Positions 51,229 to 59,463 of a DNA stretch of 64,000 bases are shown one piece after another. The stretch spans positions 124,001-188,000 of the forward strand of contig JAWKTB010000001.1 in NCBI GenBank assembly GCA_041402005.1, in the 5' to 3' direction. How positions within the stretch are numbered: the first letter of the stretch is position 1; every line of letters starts with the position of its first letter. The stretch is from JAJRXR01 sp041402005. GTDB taxonomy: Bacteria > Planctomycetota > Phycisphaerae > Phycisphaerales > UBA1924. Both the position numbers and the translations under genes were made by a program. The notes under the pieces were generated by a model. That model had not been told where the DNA came from, did not search any database, and saw nothing but the letters and a program-made list of their open reading frames with translations.

Positions 51229-51234
51229 TAGAAT
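51229..51234 (+). promoter_or_regulatory. -10 box TAGAAT, leaderless promoter of the gene at 51242
   Basis: Seven nucleotides before the ATG; TAGAAT is the closest match here to TATAAT. Confidence 0.5.
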
Positions 51235-51241
51235 CGGCGCG

Positions 51242-51838
51242 ATGGAGGCGAGCCTCAGAGCAACCAGCCGCACGCGCTGCGTCCTCGCGCACGAGCCGGG
51301 CATCGACCCGCCCCGCGCGCTGGTCGAGGCGCTCAAGCGTCACGGCGTGAGCACGGTCGTGTGCGACAGCCCCTTCGTGGCGCTCGCGCGTCTGTGCGAG
51401 GCGAACGGGCACGAGCCCGACGCCCCGGTCGCCCTGCTCCTGCTCGAGCCCGAGGGGATGCCCCGGGCCGAGGCGCTGCGCGAGGCCGCGGAGCGGTTCG
51501 TGCCCGGCGCCGCCTGCTGGGTCTACGAGTCGGGCACGCGTCCGCGCCTCCGGGCCGCGATCGGGCGTCGCCCCCGCCCGCCGCGTCATGAGCGCACTGG
51601 GCAGGTCTCCCCACCCGCCCCGGATCGGCGCACCCCGCCCCGACGCCAGGCGGCCCCGACGCTCCGCCTGGTGGACCTGGAGCCCCCGCCATCCCCCAAC
51701 CAGGGGGAGGAGGCGAACACGGGGGCGCCCGTCGACGAAGGATCATGGAAGGGGTCCCGGGGCGCGGGCGTCTCTCGCCCGCTCCTGAGCGACGACGAGT
51801 TGCAGATGCTTCTCTCCCCGGACCCAACAGAGGATTGA
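51242..51838 (+). CDS. Protein of unknown function, receiver-like N-terminus
   Basis: 198 residues. Residues 10-105 alternate strands and helices (CVLAHEPGIDPPRALVEALKRHGVSTVVC, ALLLLEPEGMPRAEALREAAERFVPGAACWVYES) in a way that suggests a degenerate response-regulator fold without phosphoacceptor aspartate pattern. The second half is Pro/Arg-rich and ends with LLSDDELQMLLSPDPTED. This end is reminiscent of the FliM-type LSxDEIDxLL peptide that binds a partner, but I would not press the point. It precedes the diguanylate cyclase by 27 nt. Confidence 0.65.
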   Translation: MEASLRATSRTRCVLAHEPGIDPPRALVEALKRHGVSTVVCDSPFVALARLCEANGHEPDAPVALLLLEPEGMPRAEALREAAERFVPGAACWVYESGTRPRLRAAIGRRPRPPRHERTGQVSPPAPDRRTPPRRQAAPTLRLVDLEPPPSPNQGEEANTGAPVDEGSWKGSRGAGVSRPLLSDDELQMLLSPDPTED

Positions 51839-51865
51839 CCGACGCCACAAGCGCACGGAGAGCGG

Positions 51866-53287
51866 ATGAGCGGCGCCTCGGTGAGAAAGCAGACGGTGGA
51901 CGACGACCGGCGTGAATCCGATGCCGGCGCGCCGGGGGACCTGCGCGTCATCCTCGTGGGGCGCACCGGGCTCGACCAGACGCTCCGGCGCGACCCCAGG
52001 GTCGAGCTGGTGCGCGCGCGGGCGGCGCTCGACGCGGTCGGCGAGCTGGGCGACCCGATCGACGAGACGTCGCCTCGGCGGACGGTGGTCGTGGTCGGCG
52101 CGGACGCCGAGCCCAAGGGCTCGGAGCTCGGCAAGTTCCTCGAGGCGCTGCGGATCGTGGAGCCGGGCGTGCGCGTCGCGCGGGTCGGGCGTGCGGGCGA
52201 GACGGGGGCGTACGACGCGGCCCTGGACGACGGCGCGGGCGCCGACGAGCTTCGTGCGATGTTCAACGGCGCGCCGACGAAGCGCGAGGCGCCCCCCGTA
52301 GAGGTCCGGCGCGAGACCCCGGAACGCCCGGCGCCCAAGGCCCCCGAACCCGAAGAATCTGACGAGATCGACGTCGAGGCGCTCTCGCGCGGGGCGATCG
52401 TCCCGCCGATCGTGGAAGGCCCGGGCGACACGGGCGTGCTCGAGCGGGTGCTGCGGGGCGAGGATCCGATCGGCGCCGGCGTGGCGCTGATCCGCGCCCG
52501 CATGGGGCGGGACGACGTCGAGTTCGTGCCGGCGGACGAGCGGACGCGCGCGGGCAACCCGGCCGCCGGGTGCGCCGAGGTGCGCCTTGGCGAGCGGCTC
52601 GCGGGGCTCCTGGTTCTGGAGGGCCCCGCGCCGACCTCCGCCGAGCTCGAGATCCTGCGTGAGCACGCCGGCTGGCTCTCGGGCTGGGTGCGCCTGGGCG
52701 AGCAGCAGCGCGCCCTGCGCGACGCGGCGTTCACCGACCACCTGACCGGCGCTTGGAACCGGCGCTACTTCGAGCGCTACCTGTCCGCCGCCATCGACAA
52801 AGCCCGCGCCGCCCGCTTCCCCGTGACCGTCATGGTCTTCGACATCGACGGCTTCAAGCGGTACAACGACGAGTACGGGCACGCCGCGGGCGACGAGATC
52901 CTCATCGAGACCGTCCGCCTTCTCCGCTCGGTGATCCGCCCGTCGGACCGGGTCTGCCGGATCGGTGGCGACGAGTTCGCGGTGATCTTCTACGAGCCCG
53001 AGGGCCCGCGCCGCCCGGACTCGGCGCCGCCGAGTTCCATCTACGCCATCGCCCAGCGCTTCCAGCGTCAGATCTGCGAGCACCGCTTCCCGAAGCTGTC
53101 CGATGAGGCGCAGGGGACGCTGACGATCTCGGGCGGACTGGCGACCTACCCCTGGGACGGGGCGGACGCGACCGCCCTGCTCAACCGCGCCGACCAACTC
53201 GCGCTCGCCTCCAAGGGTCAGGGCAAGAACGCGATCACGCTCGGACGCGGGGCGGCGATCGTGTGCAAGCGAAACTTCGACGCCTAA
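51866..53287 (+). CDS. Diguanylate cyclase (GGDEF)
   Basis: 473 residues. Receiver-like first 120 residues (VILVGRTGLDQ, VVVVGADAEPKGSELGKFLEAL) with no clear phosphoacceptor, acidic linker, a GAF-like remnant (about 195-275), then GGDEF from 290: DHLTGAWNRRYFERYL, VFDIDGFKRYNDEYGHAAGDEIL and RIGGDEFAVIF near 367. The inhibitory RxxD site (RPSD) is present five residues before GGDEF. It should make c-di-GMP. AGCGG/GGAGAG lies just before the ATG. The gene at 51242 is probably in the same transcript. Confidence 0.9.
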   Translation: MSGASVRKQTVDDDRRESDAGAPGDLRVILVGRTGLDQTLRRDPRVELVRARAALDAVGELGDPIDETSPRRTVVVVGADAEPKGSELGKFLEALRIVEPGVRVARVGRAGETGAYDAALDDGAGADELRAMFNGAPTKREAPPVEVRRETPERPAPKAPEPEESDEIDVEALSRGAIVPPIVEGPGDTGVLERVLRGEDPIGAGVALIRARMGRDDVEFVPADERTRAGNPAAGCAEVRLGERLAGLLVLEGPAPTSAELEILREHAGWLSGWVRLGEQQRALRDAAFTDHLTGAWNRRYFERYLSAAIDKARAARFPVTVMVFDIDGFKRYNDEYGHAAGDEILIETVRLLRSVIRPSDRVCRIGGDEFAVIFYEPEGPRRPDSAPPSSIYAIAQRFQRQICEHRFPKLSDEAQGTLTISGGLATYPWDGADATALLNRADQLALASKGQGKNAITLGRGAAIVCKRNFDA

Positions 53288-53321
53288 GCCCGGACCTCGG
53301 GCCGGAGAGACGGACCGGGGG

Positions 53322-53327
53322 TACGCT
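53322..53327 (+). promoter_or_regulatory. -10 box TACGCT, leaderless promoter of the Cof-type phosphatase gene
   Basis: Six nucleotides before the ATG at 53334. Confidence 0.5.
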
Positions 53328-53333
53328 CTGGCC

Positions 53334-54257
53334 ATGCCCGCGCCCGCCGCGAGAGAGCGACGCCCCCGGACCACGCTCGCCTACGACCTGATCGCGATCG
53401 ACCTCGACGGCACACTGCTGGGCCCCGACGCGCGCGTCTCGGAGCGCAACGTCCAGGCGGTGCACGCCGCCCGCGACGCGGGGCTGGACGTGATCGTCTG
53501 CACCGGGCGGGGCTACATCGAGTCGAGGCGGATCCTGAACGCGATCGGGCAGACGGACGCCGTCATCGTCGCCGGCGGGTCGGTGACGGCGTGCGGGCGG
53601 ACCGGGGCGACGCTGCACCGCTTCGCGATGCACCACGCGCTGGTGTCGCGGGCGGTGCGAGTGATCAACGAGAGCGGGAGCCCGGCGATGGTGCTCAAGG
53701 ACGCGCCCGCCGCCGGGTACGACTACCTGATCGTCTCGGGCGAGGACGAGCACCCGCTCGACCCGATCACGAGCTGGTGGTTCGACCAGGCGGGGGCCAC
53801 GGTCCGTTTCGTGCGCACGCTCGACGCCGACGAGCACCCGGAGCAGACGCTCCGCGTCGGGCTGTGCACGGACGAGCACCTCTCCGCGCCGATCGCGACG
53901 AGATTGCAAGTCGAGATGGGCGAGGCGACGCTGATGCACAACTTCCCGGCGGTCGTCGGCCCGCACGCGGGGGGAGGCGCCCCACGCCGGGTCAACATCG
54001 TCGAGCTCTTCGACGCCCGGGCCAGCAAGTGGTCCGCCCTGTCGAGGCTGGCGGAGCAGCGCGGCATCACCCCTTCCCGCATCGCCGCCATCGGCGACGA
54101 GATCAACGACGTCTGCATGATCGAAAAGTCGGGCCTCGGCGTCGCGATGGGCAACGCCGTGCCCGCGGTCCGGGGCGTCGCCGATCGGCACACACTGCCC
54201 AACACCGAGGACGGCGTCGCGCACGCGATCGACCGCATCCTCGCGGGCGAGTGGTAG
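53334..54257 (+). CDS. Cof-type HAD phosphatase
   Basis: 307 residues. DLDGTLL (D23, D25), VCTGRGY, a large C2 cap, then KWSALSRLAEQRGI with the motif III lysine, and GDEINDVCMIEKSGLGVAMGNA, all as in Cof-type sugar-phosphate or nucleotide phosphatases. Substrate unknown. The next gene, rsmA, starts just after the stop (or slightly overlapping, if GTG 54251 is used). Confidence 0.9.
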   Translation: MPAPAARERRPRTTLAYDLIAIDLDGTLLGPDARVSERNVQAVHAARDAGLDVIVCTGRGYIESRRILNAIGQTDAVIVAGGSVTACGRTGATLHRFAMHHALVSRAVRVINESGSPAMVLKDAPAAGYDYLIVSGEDEHPLDPITSWWFDQAGATVRFVRTLDADEHPEQTLRVGLCTDEHLSAPIATRLQVEMGEATLMHNFPAVVGPHAGGGAPRRVNIVELFDARASKWSALSRLAEQRGITPSRIAAIGDEINDVCMIEKSGLGVAMGNAVPAVRGVADRHTLPNTEDGVAHAIDRILAGEW

Positions 54258-54262
54258 CCCGC

Positions 54263-55129
54263 GTGCCGCCCCAGACGCTCTCCCAGATCCGAGCGATGCT
54301 CGAGGAGCGGGGCCTGGCCCCGAAGAAGTCGCTGGGTCAGAACTTCCTGATCGATCAGAACCTGATCGCCAAGCTCGTCAGCGCCTCGGGCGTCGGCGCT
54401 GGCGACCTCGTCCTCGAGGTCGGGCCGGGGACGGGGACGCTGACGCGGGCGCTGCTCGAGTTGGCGTGCGACCTCGTCGCGTGCGAGCTGGACGCGGGGC
54501 TCGCACGCCTGCTCCATGAGACGATCGAACCCGAGTTTCCAGACCGCTTCACGCTGATCGAGGGAGACTGCCTGGCCTCGAAGCGCGAGGTGAACACGGA
54601 CGTCGTGCGCGCGCTTGGGGAGCGTTCTTTTCGCCTGGTCGCGAACCTGCCCTACCAGGCGGCGACACCCCTCATGCTCGCACTGCTCACGCAGCACGAA
54701 CGCTGCGCCTCCCTGCACGTGACGATCCAGAAGGAGGTCGCCGACCGGTTGCTCGCCTCCCCTGGATCGAAGGCCTACGGCACGATCAGCGTCGTCGCCC
54801 AGGCGCTCGCCAGCGTCGAGCGCGTTGCGACGCTCCCACCCGAGTGCTTCTGGCCTCGCCCCGACGTGACCAGCGCCATGATCTCGATCACGCGTCTCGA
54901 GCGCCCGCTCGTCCCGGGCGGGGTGAGCGAGTGGTCGCGGTTCGCCTCGGTCGTGCAGGAGCTGTTCGCCTCACGGCGCAAGCAGCTCGGCGCGGCGATC
55001 AAGCGGGCGGCGCCCCGCCCCATCGAACTGCCCGAGGGCGTCTCCGTGAGCGACCGCGTCGAGTCACTTTCCCCGGCGCGGATCGTCGCGCTGGCAAGGG
55101 CGATCGAGGAGGCGGGAAAAGCCCGATAG
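54263..55129 (+). CDS. rsmA: 16S rRNA (adenine1518/1519-N6) dimethyltransferase
   Basis: 288 residues. KsgA/RsmA family: KKSLGQNFLIDQNL, EVGPGTGTLTRAL (SAM loop), VACELD, LVANLPYQAATP (the NxPY catalytic motif), and HVTIQKEVADRLLA. It dimethylates two adjacent adenines in the small-subunit rRNA. GTG start at 54263 is favoured; GTG 54251 overlaps the upstream stop. Co-transcription with the HAD gene is likely. Confidence 0.94.
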   Translation: MPPQTLSQIRAMLEERGLAPKKSLGQNFLIDQNLIAKLVSASGVGAGDLVLEVGPGTGTLTRALLELACDLVACELDAGLARLLHETIEPEFPDRFTLIEGDCLASKREVNTDVVRALGERSFRLVANLPYQAATPLMLALLTQHERCASLHVTIQKEVADRLLASPGSKAYGTISVVAQALASVERVATLPPECFWPRPDVTSAMISITRLERPLVPGGVSEWSRFASVVQELFASRRKQLGAAIKRAAPRPIELPEGVSVSDRVESLSPARIVALARAIEEAGKAR

Positions 55130-55169
55130 GGGCGTCGGGGCGTGTCTTTGACCGTGCATCGCCTTCTGG

Positions 55170-55175
55170 TAGGCT
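55170..55175 (+). promoter_or_regulatory. -10 box TAGGCT, leaderless promoter of the APH-like gene
   Basis: Six nucleotides before the GTG at 55182. Confidence 0.5.
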
Positions 55176-55181
55176 GCGCTC

Positions 55182-56231
55182 GTGCCGGACGCGGAGGCGG
55201 AAACAGGTACATACGCCGGGCTCGCCGCGGCGGGGGACCCCCAGAGCCTCGGTCAGTCCCTCGGCCCCCTCCTCCGCCAGACCTGCAACGGGCGCCTGGG
55301 CGAGATCAACTGGTTCCGAGCCACCTGGCAGCACGGCGGCGCCGCTACCGGCTACTCCACATGGACATTCGACGACGGGCGACGTGTCGACGCCGTCGTC
55401 AAGCTCCCCGTCAACTTCACCGAGTGGTTCTGGACCGTCAGCCTCGGGGGCGTGGATCACGGCCACTGGGAGAGGGCGGGAGATTGCCCAACCCCCCGCG
55501 TGCTCGCCGGGGGCGAGCAACTGGCCGGCTATGACCTCGCGTGGCTGGTGTTCGAGCGATTGCAAGGTCCGACGCTCGCCGGCGGGCTCGACAAGGCGGG
55601 CGTCAAGGAGTTGCTGCACTGCGCCGCGGAGTTTCATGCCCGTGCCGAGAGCGTTCGCCCGATCGCCGAGGCGCGTCCACCCGCCCAGGAGGACTGGGGC
55701 GCCGAGCTTGAGCAGGCCAGGGAGGCCTGCCGGGGCGACCGGATCGAGAACGCCCAGCACTGGAATGCCCTGCTGAAGCAACTGGCCCGGGCCCTGCCCT
55801 CGCTGGTCGCCCGCTGGCGGGCCCGCCCCATCGACACGTGGTGCCACGGCGACCTGCACGCACACAACGCGATGCACCGAACCTCGCCGTCGGGTGATCC
55901 CGCGTCAAACGGCGGCGCCGCAGGGCGTTGCGTGCTGATCGACCTCGCCCTCGTCCACCCCGGATGCTGGATCGAGGACGCCCTCTACCTCGAGCGTCTC
56001 TACTGGGCCCGCCCGGAGGCCCTCCACGGGGTCAAGGTCGTGCAGACACTCGGCAAGTACAGGCGTGAGAATGGTTTGGCGGGCAACGGGGACGCGTCGG
56101 AGCTTGCGAACATACGACGAACATTGATGGCCGCCACGGCCCCGGCCTTCCTGGCGACCGAGGGGCGTCCGGCCCATCTTGCGGCGGCACTGGGGGTTCT
56201 GGAACGGCTGTTGCCCATGGTGACGCGGTAG
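55182..56231 (+). CDS. Aminoglycoside-phosphotransferase-like kinase
   Basis: 349 residues. Protein-kinase-like small-molecule phosphotransferase: nucleotide lysine region VDAVVKLPV, FERLQGPTLAG hinge, catalytic WCHGDLHAHNAM and metal-binding LIDLALVHPGCWIEDALYLERLYW. The DLHAHN Asp and Asn and the later Asp are all in place. Substrate unknown; resistance is not implied, since such proteins phosphorylate many compounds. The GTG start fits the -10 box. Confidence 0.82.
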   Translation: MPDAEAETGTYAGLAAAGDPQSLGQSLGPLLRQTCNGRLGEINWFRATWQHGGAATGYSTWTFDDGRRVDAVVKLPVNFTEWFWTVSLGGVDHGHWERAGDCPTPRVLAGGEQLAGYDLAWLVFERLQGPTLAGGLDKAGVKELLHCAAEFHARAESVRPIAEARPPAQEDWGAELEQAREACRGDRIENAQHWNALLKQLARALPSLVARWRARPIDTWCHGDLHAHNAMHRTSPSGDPASNGGAAGRCVLIDLALVHPGCWIEDALYLERLYWARPEALHGVKVVQTLGKYRRENGLAGNGDASELANIRRTLMAATAPAFLATEGRPAHLAAALGVLERLLPMVTR

Positions 56232-56305
56232 AATCCGCCGCCAACCCCCGGGAGGGCCCAAAGGGGGCCCGGGGGGGAACTCTGCCCAGCCACACGAGGT
56301 GACCA

Positions 56306-56476
56306 TTGGACCAGCTCGAACAGCTCAAGCAACTCATCGAGTCCGCCCGCGAGGACTACAACAAGGCCAAGGGGGGGAACCGGGCCGCAGGCACCCGCGT
56401 CCGCAAGGTCATGCAGGACGTCAAGAACGTCGCCCAGGAGATCCGCAAGGAGATGCTCGGCACGCGGGACTCCTGA
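56306..56476 (+). CDS. Small Hc1-like histone H1 homologue, TTG start
   Basis: 56 residues. The sequence DQLEQLKQLIESAREDYNKA, then GNRAAGTRVRKVMQDVKNVAQEIRKEML, matches the N-terminal helical hairpin of chlamydial Hc1-type and planctomycete histone-like proteins (KAxxGNxAAxxRVR). It is very basic and lacks the long lysine tail of eukaryotic H1. A GAGGTG site 6 nt upstream supports the TTG; the only ATG choices would truncate it. It is easily missed because the start is TTG and the gene is short. Probably a nucleoid-associated DNA-binding protein. Confidence 0.8.
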   Translation: MDQLEQLKQLIESAREDYNKAKGGNRAAGTRVRKVMQDVKNVAQEIRKEMLGTRDS

Positions 56477-56552
56477 TCAGGACCGTCTTCCCAACCAGCC
56501 CCCTCGTACGTCGCCCGCACGCTCGGAGTGGGCGCGCCCGGGATGTCTGACC

Positions 56553-57134
56553 ATGAGCGTGGCGGCGAGCCATCAAGGTGCGGCCCAACCGACCAACGGC
56601 GTGCGCGACGCCGTCGTCCAGGGTGTGCCCGCGCTCGACCCCTCCAGCCGCTTCCTCATCGACATCGACCGCCTGGACCTGTCCTCCACCTTCCTCGATC
56701 GCGACGGGATCGCCCCCTGGATCCCGCACCGCGACGAGATGGCGCTTCTCGACGAGATCGTCTGGAAAAGCCGTGACAACACGCACGGCGTCGCCCGCAA
56801 GCGCGTCCGCGACGACGAGTTCTGGGTCCGCGGGCATTTCCCGGGGCGGGCGATGCTCCCGGGCGTGCTCATGGTCGAGGCCGGCGCCCAGCTGGGGTGT
56901 TTCCTCTACAACGTGCGCCAGCCCCGGACCGTGCTCGCGGCCTTCCTGCGGATCGACAACGTCGTCTTCCGTCGCGCCGTCGAGCCGGGCGAGGATCTCT
57001 ACCTGCTCGCGCGCGAGGTCAAGTGCTCGACCCGTCGCTTCGTCTCCGAGATCCAGGGCGTGGTCGACGGGCAGCTCGCGTTCGAGGCCTCGATCACCGG
57101 CATGAACCTCGGCCCGTCCGAGCAGCAGGGCTGA
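56553..57134 (+). CDS. fabZ: FabZ-like 3-hydroxyacyl-ACP dehydratase
   Basis: 193 residues. A FabZ hot-dog domain follows a 50-residue extension: PHRDEMALLDEIV, GHFPGRAMLPGVLMVEAGAQLG with catalytic H95 and E109, and DNVVFRRAVEPGEDLYL. It may dehydrate 3-hydroxyacyl-ACP in fatty-acid elongation, or belong to the FabZ-like group of specialised lipid synthesis, since the extension is unusual. The ATG follows the histone gene after 76 nt. Confidence 0.88.
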   Translation: MSVAASHQGAAQPTNGVRDAVVQGVPALDPSSRFLIDIDRLDLSSTFLDRDGIAPWIPHRDEMALLDEIVWKSRDNTHGVARKRVRDDEFWVRGHFPGRAMLPGVLMVEAGAQLGCFLYNVRQPRTVLAAFLRIDNVVFRRAVEPGEDLYLLAREVKCSTRRFVSEIQGVVDGQLAFEASITGMNLGPSEQQG

Positions 57135-57151
57135 CGGGCGCCGGCGTCGGC

Positions 57152-58333
57152 GTGCACGACACCCTCGACATCATCGTCGACCTCGAGGACGCGGGCGACG
57201 TCGCCACCCATGTGGACGCGCTGCCGGCTCGCCCCGGCGTGATCGCCTTCGAAGCGCCGGCGGGCGCGACGATCCTGCTGGCCGCGACCGGGGATCTGCG
57301 GCGCTTCGCCCGCTCGCGGCTCGGCCTCGACCCCGACGCCCCGCCGACCAGGGCGAATCTGCGAGGCGTCACCGCCCGTCTCGCGGCGACGCTGGTCGGG
57401 GCCTCGTTCGAGGGGGACGTCGTCTACCTGCGCGAGGCCCGCCGGCGCCTGCCCAAGACATACCGGGCCCAGCTCGACACCAGGCGGGCCTGGTGCGTGC
57501 ATCTCGATCCCGAGTCGCCGACGCCGACGTGGCGCAAGTTCGACGCCGCCTCGGCCGGCGCCGAGCGTTTGCCGCTGCGCACAGTCCTGGGCCCGATCGC
57601 GGACAAGGACGCGGCCGGTCGCTTCGGCGAGGCGCTCGACGACGCCTTCGACCTGTGCCGTTATCCGAAGGAGCTCGAGCGGGCTCCCCACGGCCAGGCG
57701 TGCGCGTACAAGGAGATGGGGCGTTGCGGCGGGGCGTGCGACGGGTCGGAGACGATGGAGGCGTACCGCGCCCGCGCTCGCGAGGCGTGCGGGTTCGTCT
57801 CGCGCCCCGTCAAGCTCAGTGTCTCGGCGTTGGAGGCGGAGATGGCGCGGGCGGCCGAGGGCCAGGACTTCGAGCTGGCCGCCAGCCTGCGGGACCGCGT
57901 CGGGCGGGCGAAGAAGCTGGACAAGGTCGCGATGCGTTGGGCCAGGCGCCTGGACCGCCTGGCGATCCTCGCGGTCCAGCCCTCGCCTCGGCGGGGGTGG
58001 GCGCGCCTGTTCCGGTGCGACGCGACCGGCATCGCTCCGATCGCCGACGCCAGCGGGAAGATCGACGAGGGCGGGGCAGGGGCGTTGCTCCGGTCGATCA
58101 TCGCCGCGGGCGCCCCGGGCGGCGGGGAGAGGCTGACGCTGGAATATGGGGAGTCGCTCGGCTTGCTCGCCAATCACCTGTACCATCCCCGCCGCGGATC
58201 CGGGCGGCTCGTGAATCTCGACCCGCCACCAAGCGCGGGCGAACTGCGACGGCACATCCGCGCCGCCGCCAGAGTCCGCCGGGACGAGACCGGCGGGGCG
58301 GACGACACGACCGAGCGGGAGATCGGGGCGTAG
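57152..58333 (+). CDS. UvrC/Cho-like protein with degenerate GIY-YIG domain
   Basis: 393 residues from GTG. Residues 20-50 read ARPGVIAFEAPAGATILLAATGDLRRFARSRL, which follows the UvrC N-terminal pattern, but GVY becomes GVI and YVG becomes LAA, so the nuclease motif is lost. Next come CRYPKELERAPHGQACAYKEMGRCGGACDG, the UvrC cysteine block, and EMARAAEGQDFELAASLRDRV, a UVR helix. Cleavage activity by this domain is doubtful; a role in damage binding or a different function is possible. It lies 17 nt after the fabZ-like gene and 20 nt before manA. Confidence 0.75.
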   Translation: MHDTLDIIVDLEDAGDVATHVDALPARPGVIAFEAPAGATILLAATGDLRRFARSRLGLDPDAPPTRANLRGVTARLAATLVGASFEGDVVYLREARRRLPKTYRAQLDTRRAWCVHLDPESPTPTWRKFDAASAGAERLPLRTVLGPIADKDAAGRFGEALDDAFDLCRYPKELERAPHGQACAYKEMGRCGGACDGSETMEAYRARAREACGFVSRPVKLSVSALEAEMARAAEGQDFELAASLRDRVGRAKKLDKVAMRWARRLDRLAILAVQPSPRRGWARLFRCDATGIAPIADASGKIDEGGAGALLRSIIAAGAPGGGERLTLEYGESLGLLANHLYHPRRGSGRLVNLDPPPSAGELRRHIRAAARVRRDETGGADDTTEREIGA

Positions 58334-58353
58334 ACCCCGTGGAGCAAGAGCAC

Positions 58354-59391
58354 GTGAGCGCACCCGAGACGTCCCCACTTCTGTTCGAGCCGATCCTCAA
58401 GGCGAAGGTCTGGGGTGGGCGTCGCCTGGCGCGGTATGGCAAGAAGCTGCCCCAGGGGCAGATGATCGGCGAGAGCTGGGAGATCGCCGACCTGGGCGAG
58501 ACGAGCGTCAGTGGCGGCGGGGGCGGCGAGGCGCGCTCGCGCATCGCGTCGGGTCCCTTGCAGGGAAGGACGCTGCACGAGGCGATCCAGCTCTGGGGCG
58601 CGCGCCTGCTGGGCGAGCGCGTGCTCCACAACGAGCGCGTGCGTCAGGAGACGGGGATGCCCGAGTTCCCGCTGCTCGTCAAGTTCCTGGACGCGCGCGA
58701 GCACCTGTCGGTGCAGGTGCACCCGAGCCCGGAGTACGCCGAGACGCACGAGGACGCGCACCTGAAGACCGAGAGCTGGCTGATTGTCGAGGCCGAGCCC
58801 GGGAGCGTGATCTTCAAGGGGCTGCGCGAGGGCGTGGGGCCGGATCGCCTGCTCCAGGCGATCAAGAGCGGGTCCGTGCCGGATGTGCTGCGGGCGATCC
58901 CGGCGGTGGTGGGGGAGTGCCACACGCTGGCGAGCGGGACGGTGCACGCCCTGGGCGCGGGGGTGCTGGTCGCCGAGGTCCAGACGCCGAGCGACACCAC
59001 GTTCAGGCTCTACGACTGGACGAGCGAGTACGACCGCCCGGAGCGGGAGTTGCACCTGGCCGAGGCGCTGGCGTGCGTGGACTATGGTCGCGCGCCGTCG
59101 GCGGGCGTGCGCGAGCCGGGCGTCACCCAGGCGGTCGTCGCGGAGACGGAGTTCTACCGATTGCGCTCCGCGAGGCTCGAGCACCGCGAGCGTCTGGGAG
59201 TCGACGTGCCCGACGCGCCCGTCGTCGTGATGAGCGTCGGGGGCGAGAGCGGGTTCTCGGCGATCTGGCGGGGCGAGACGACCCAGGTCCCGCTGGGCTC
59301 GACCGTGCTCATCCCCGCCGAGCTGTCGGGTGAGTGCGAGCTGGCGGCGTGGGACGCGCCCGCCGAGGTGCTGATCGCCGAGGTGTTGTAG
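58354..59391 (+). CDS. manA: Mannose-6-phosphate isomerase, class I (cupin)
   Basis: 345 residues. Type-I PMI: LLFEPILKAKVWGGRRL, LVKFLDAREHLSVQVHPS (zinc ligands), KTESWLIVEAEPGSVIFKG, GTVHALGAGVLVAEVQTPSDTTFRLYDW. It interconverts fructose-6-P and mannose-6-P. The GTG at 58354 has GGAG about 9 nt upstream; GTG 58339 is a longer in-frame choice. It is convergent with the aminotransferase gene. Confidence 0.88.
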   Translation: MSAPETSPLLFEPILKAKVWGGRRLARYGKKLPQGQMIGESWEIADLGETSVSGGGGGEARSRIASGPLQGRTLHEAIQLWGARLLGERVLHNERVRQETGMPEFPLLVKFLDAREHLSVQVHPSPEYAETHEDAHLKTESWLIVEAEPGSVIFKGLREGVGPDRLLQAIKSGSVPDVLRAIPAVVGECHTLASGTVHALGAGVLVAEVQTPSDTTFRLYDWTSEYDRPERELHLAEALACVDYGRAPSAGVREPGVTQAVVAETEFYRLRSARLEHRERLGVDVPDAPVVVMSVGGESGFSAIWRGETTQVPLGSTVLIPAELSGECELAAWDAPAEVLIAEVL

Positions 59392-59412
59392 AGACGGCGC
59401 GTTCGGCGCACA

Positions 59413-59440
59413 AGAAAGCCCCGCCTTCTCCGGCGGGGCT
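59413..59440 (-). terminator. Rho-independent terminator between manA and the aminotransferase
   Basis: A 9-bp stem (59417-59425 with 59432-59440), 6-nt loop; the T-rich side is on the minus strand. Confidence 0.8.
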
Positions 59441-59463
59441 CGATGGCACAGATCGGCGCCAGA

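Noticed and set aside
55182..56231. Antibiotic resistance gene
   Set aside because: The APH-like fold is shared by many small-molecule kinases, and no resistance-type motif or mobile context supports resistance.
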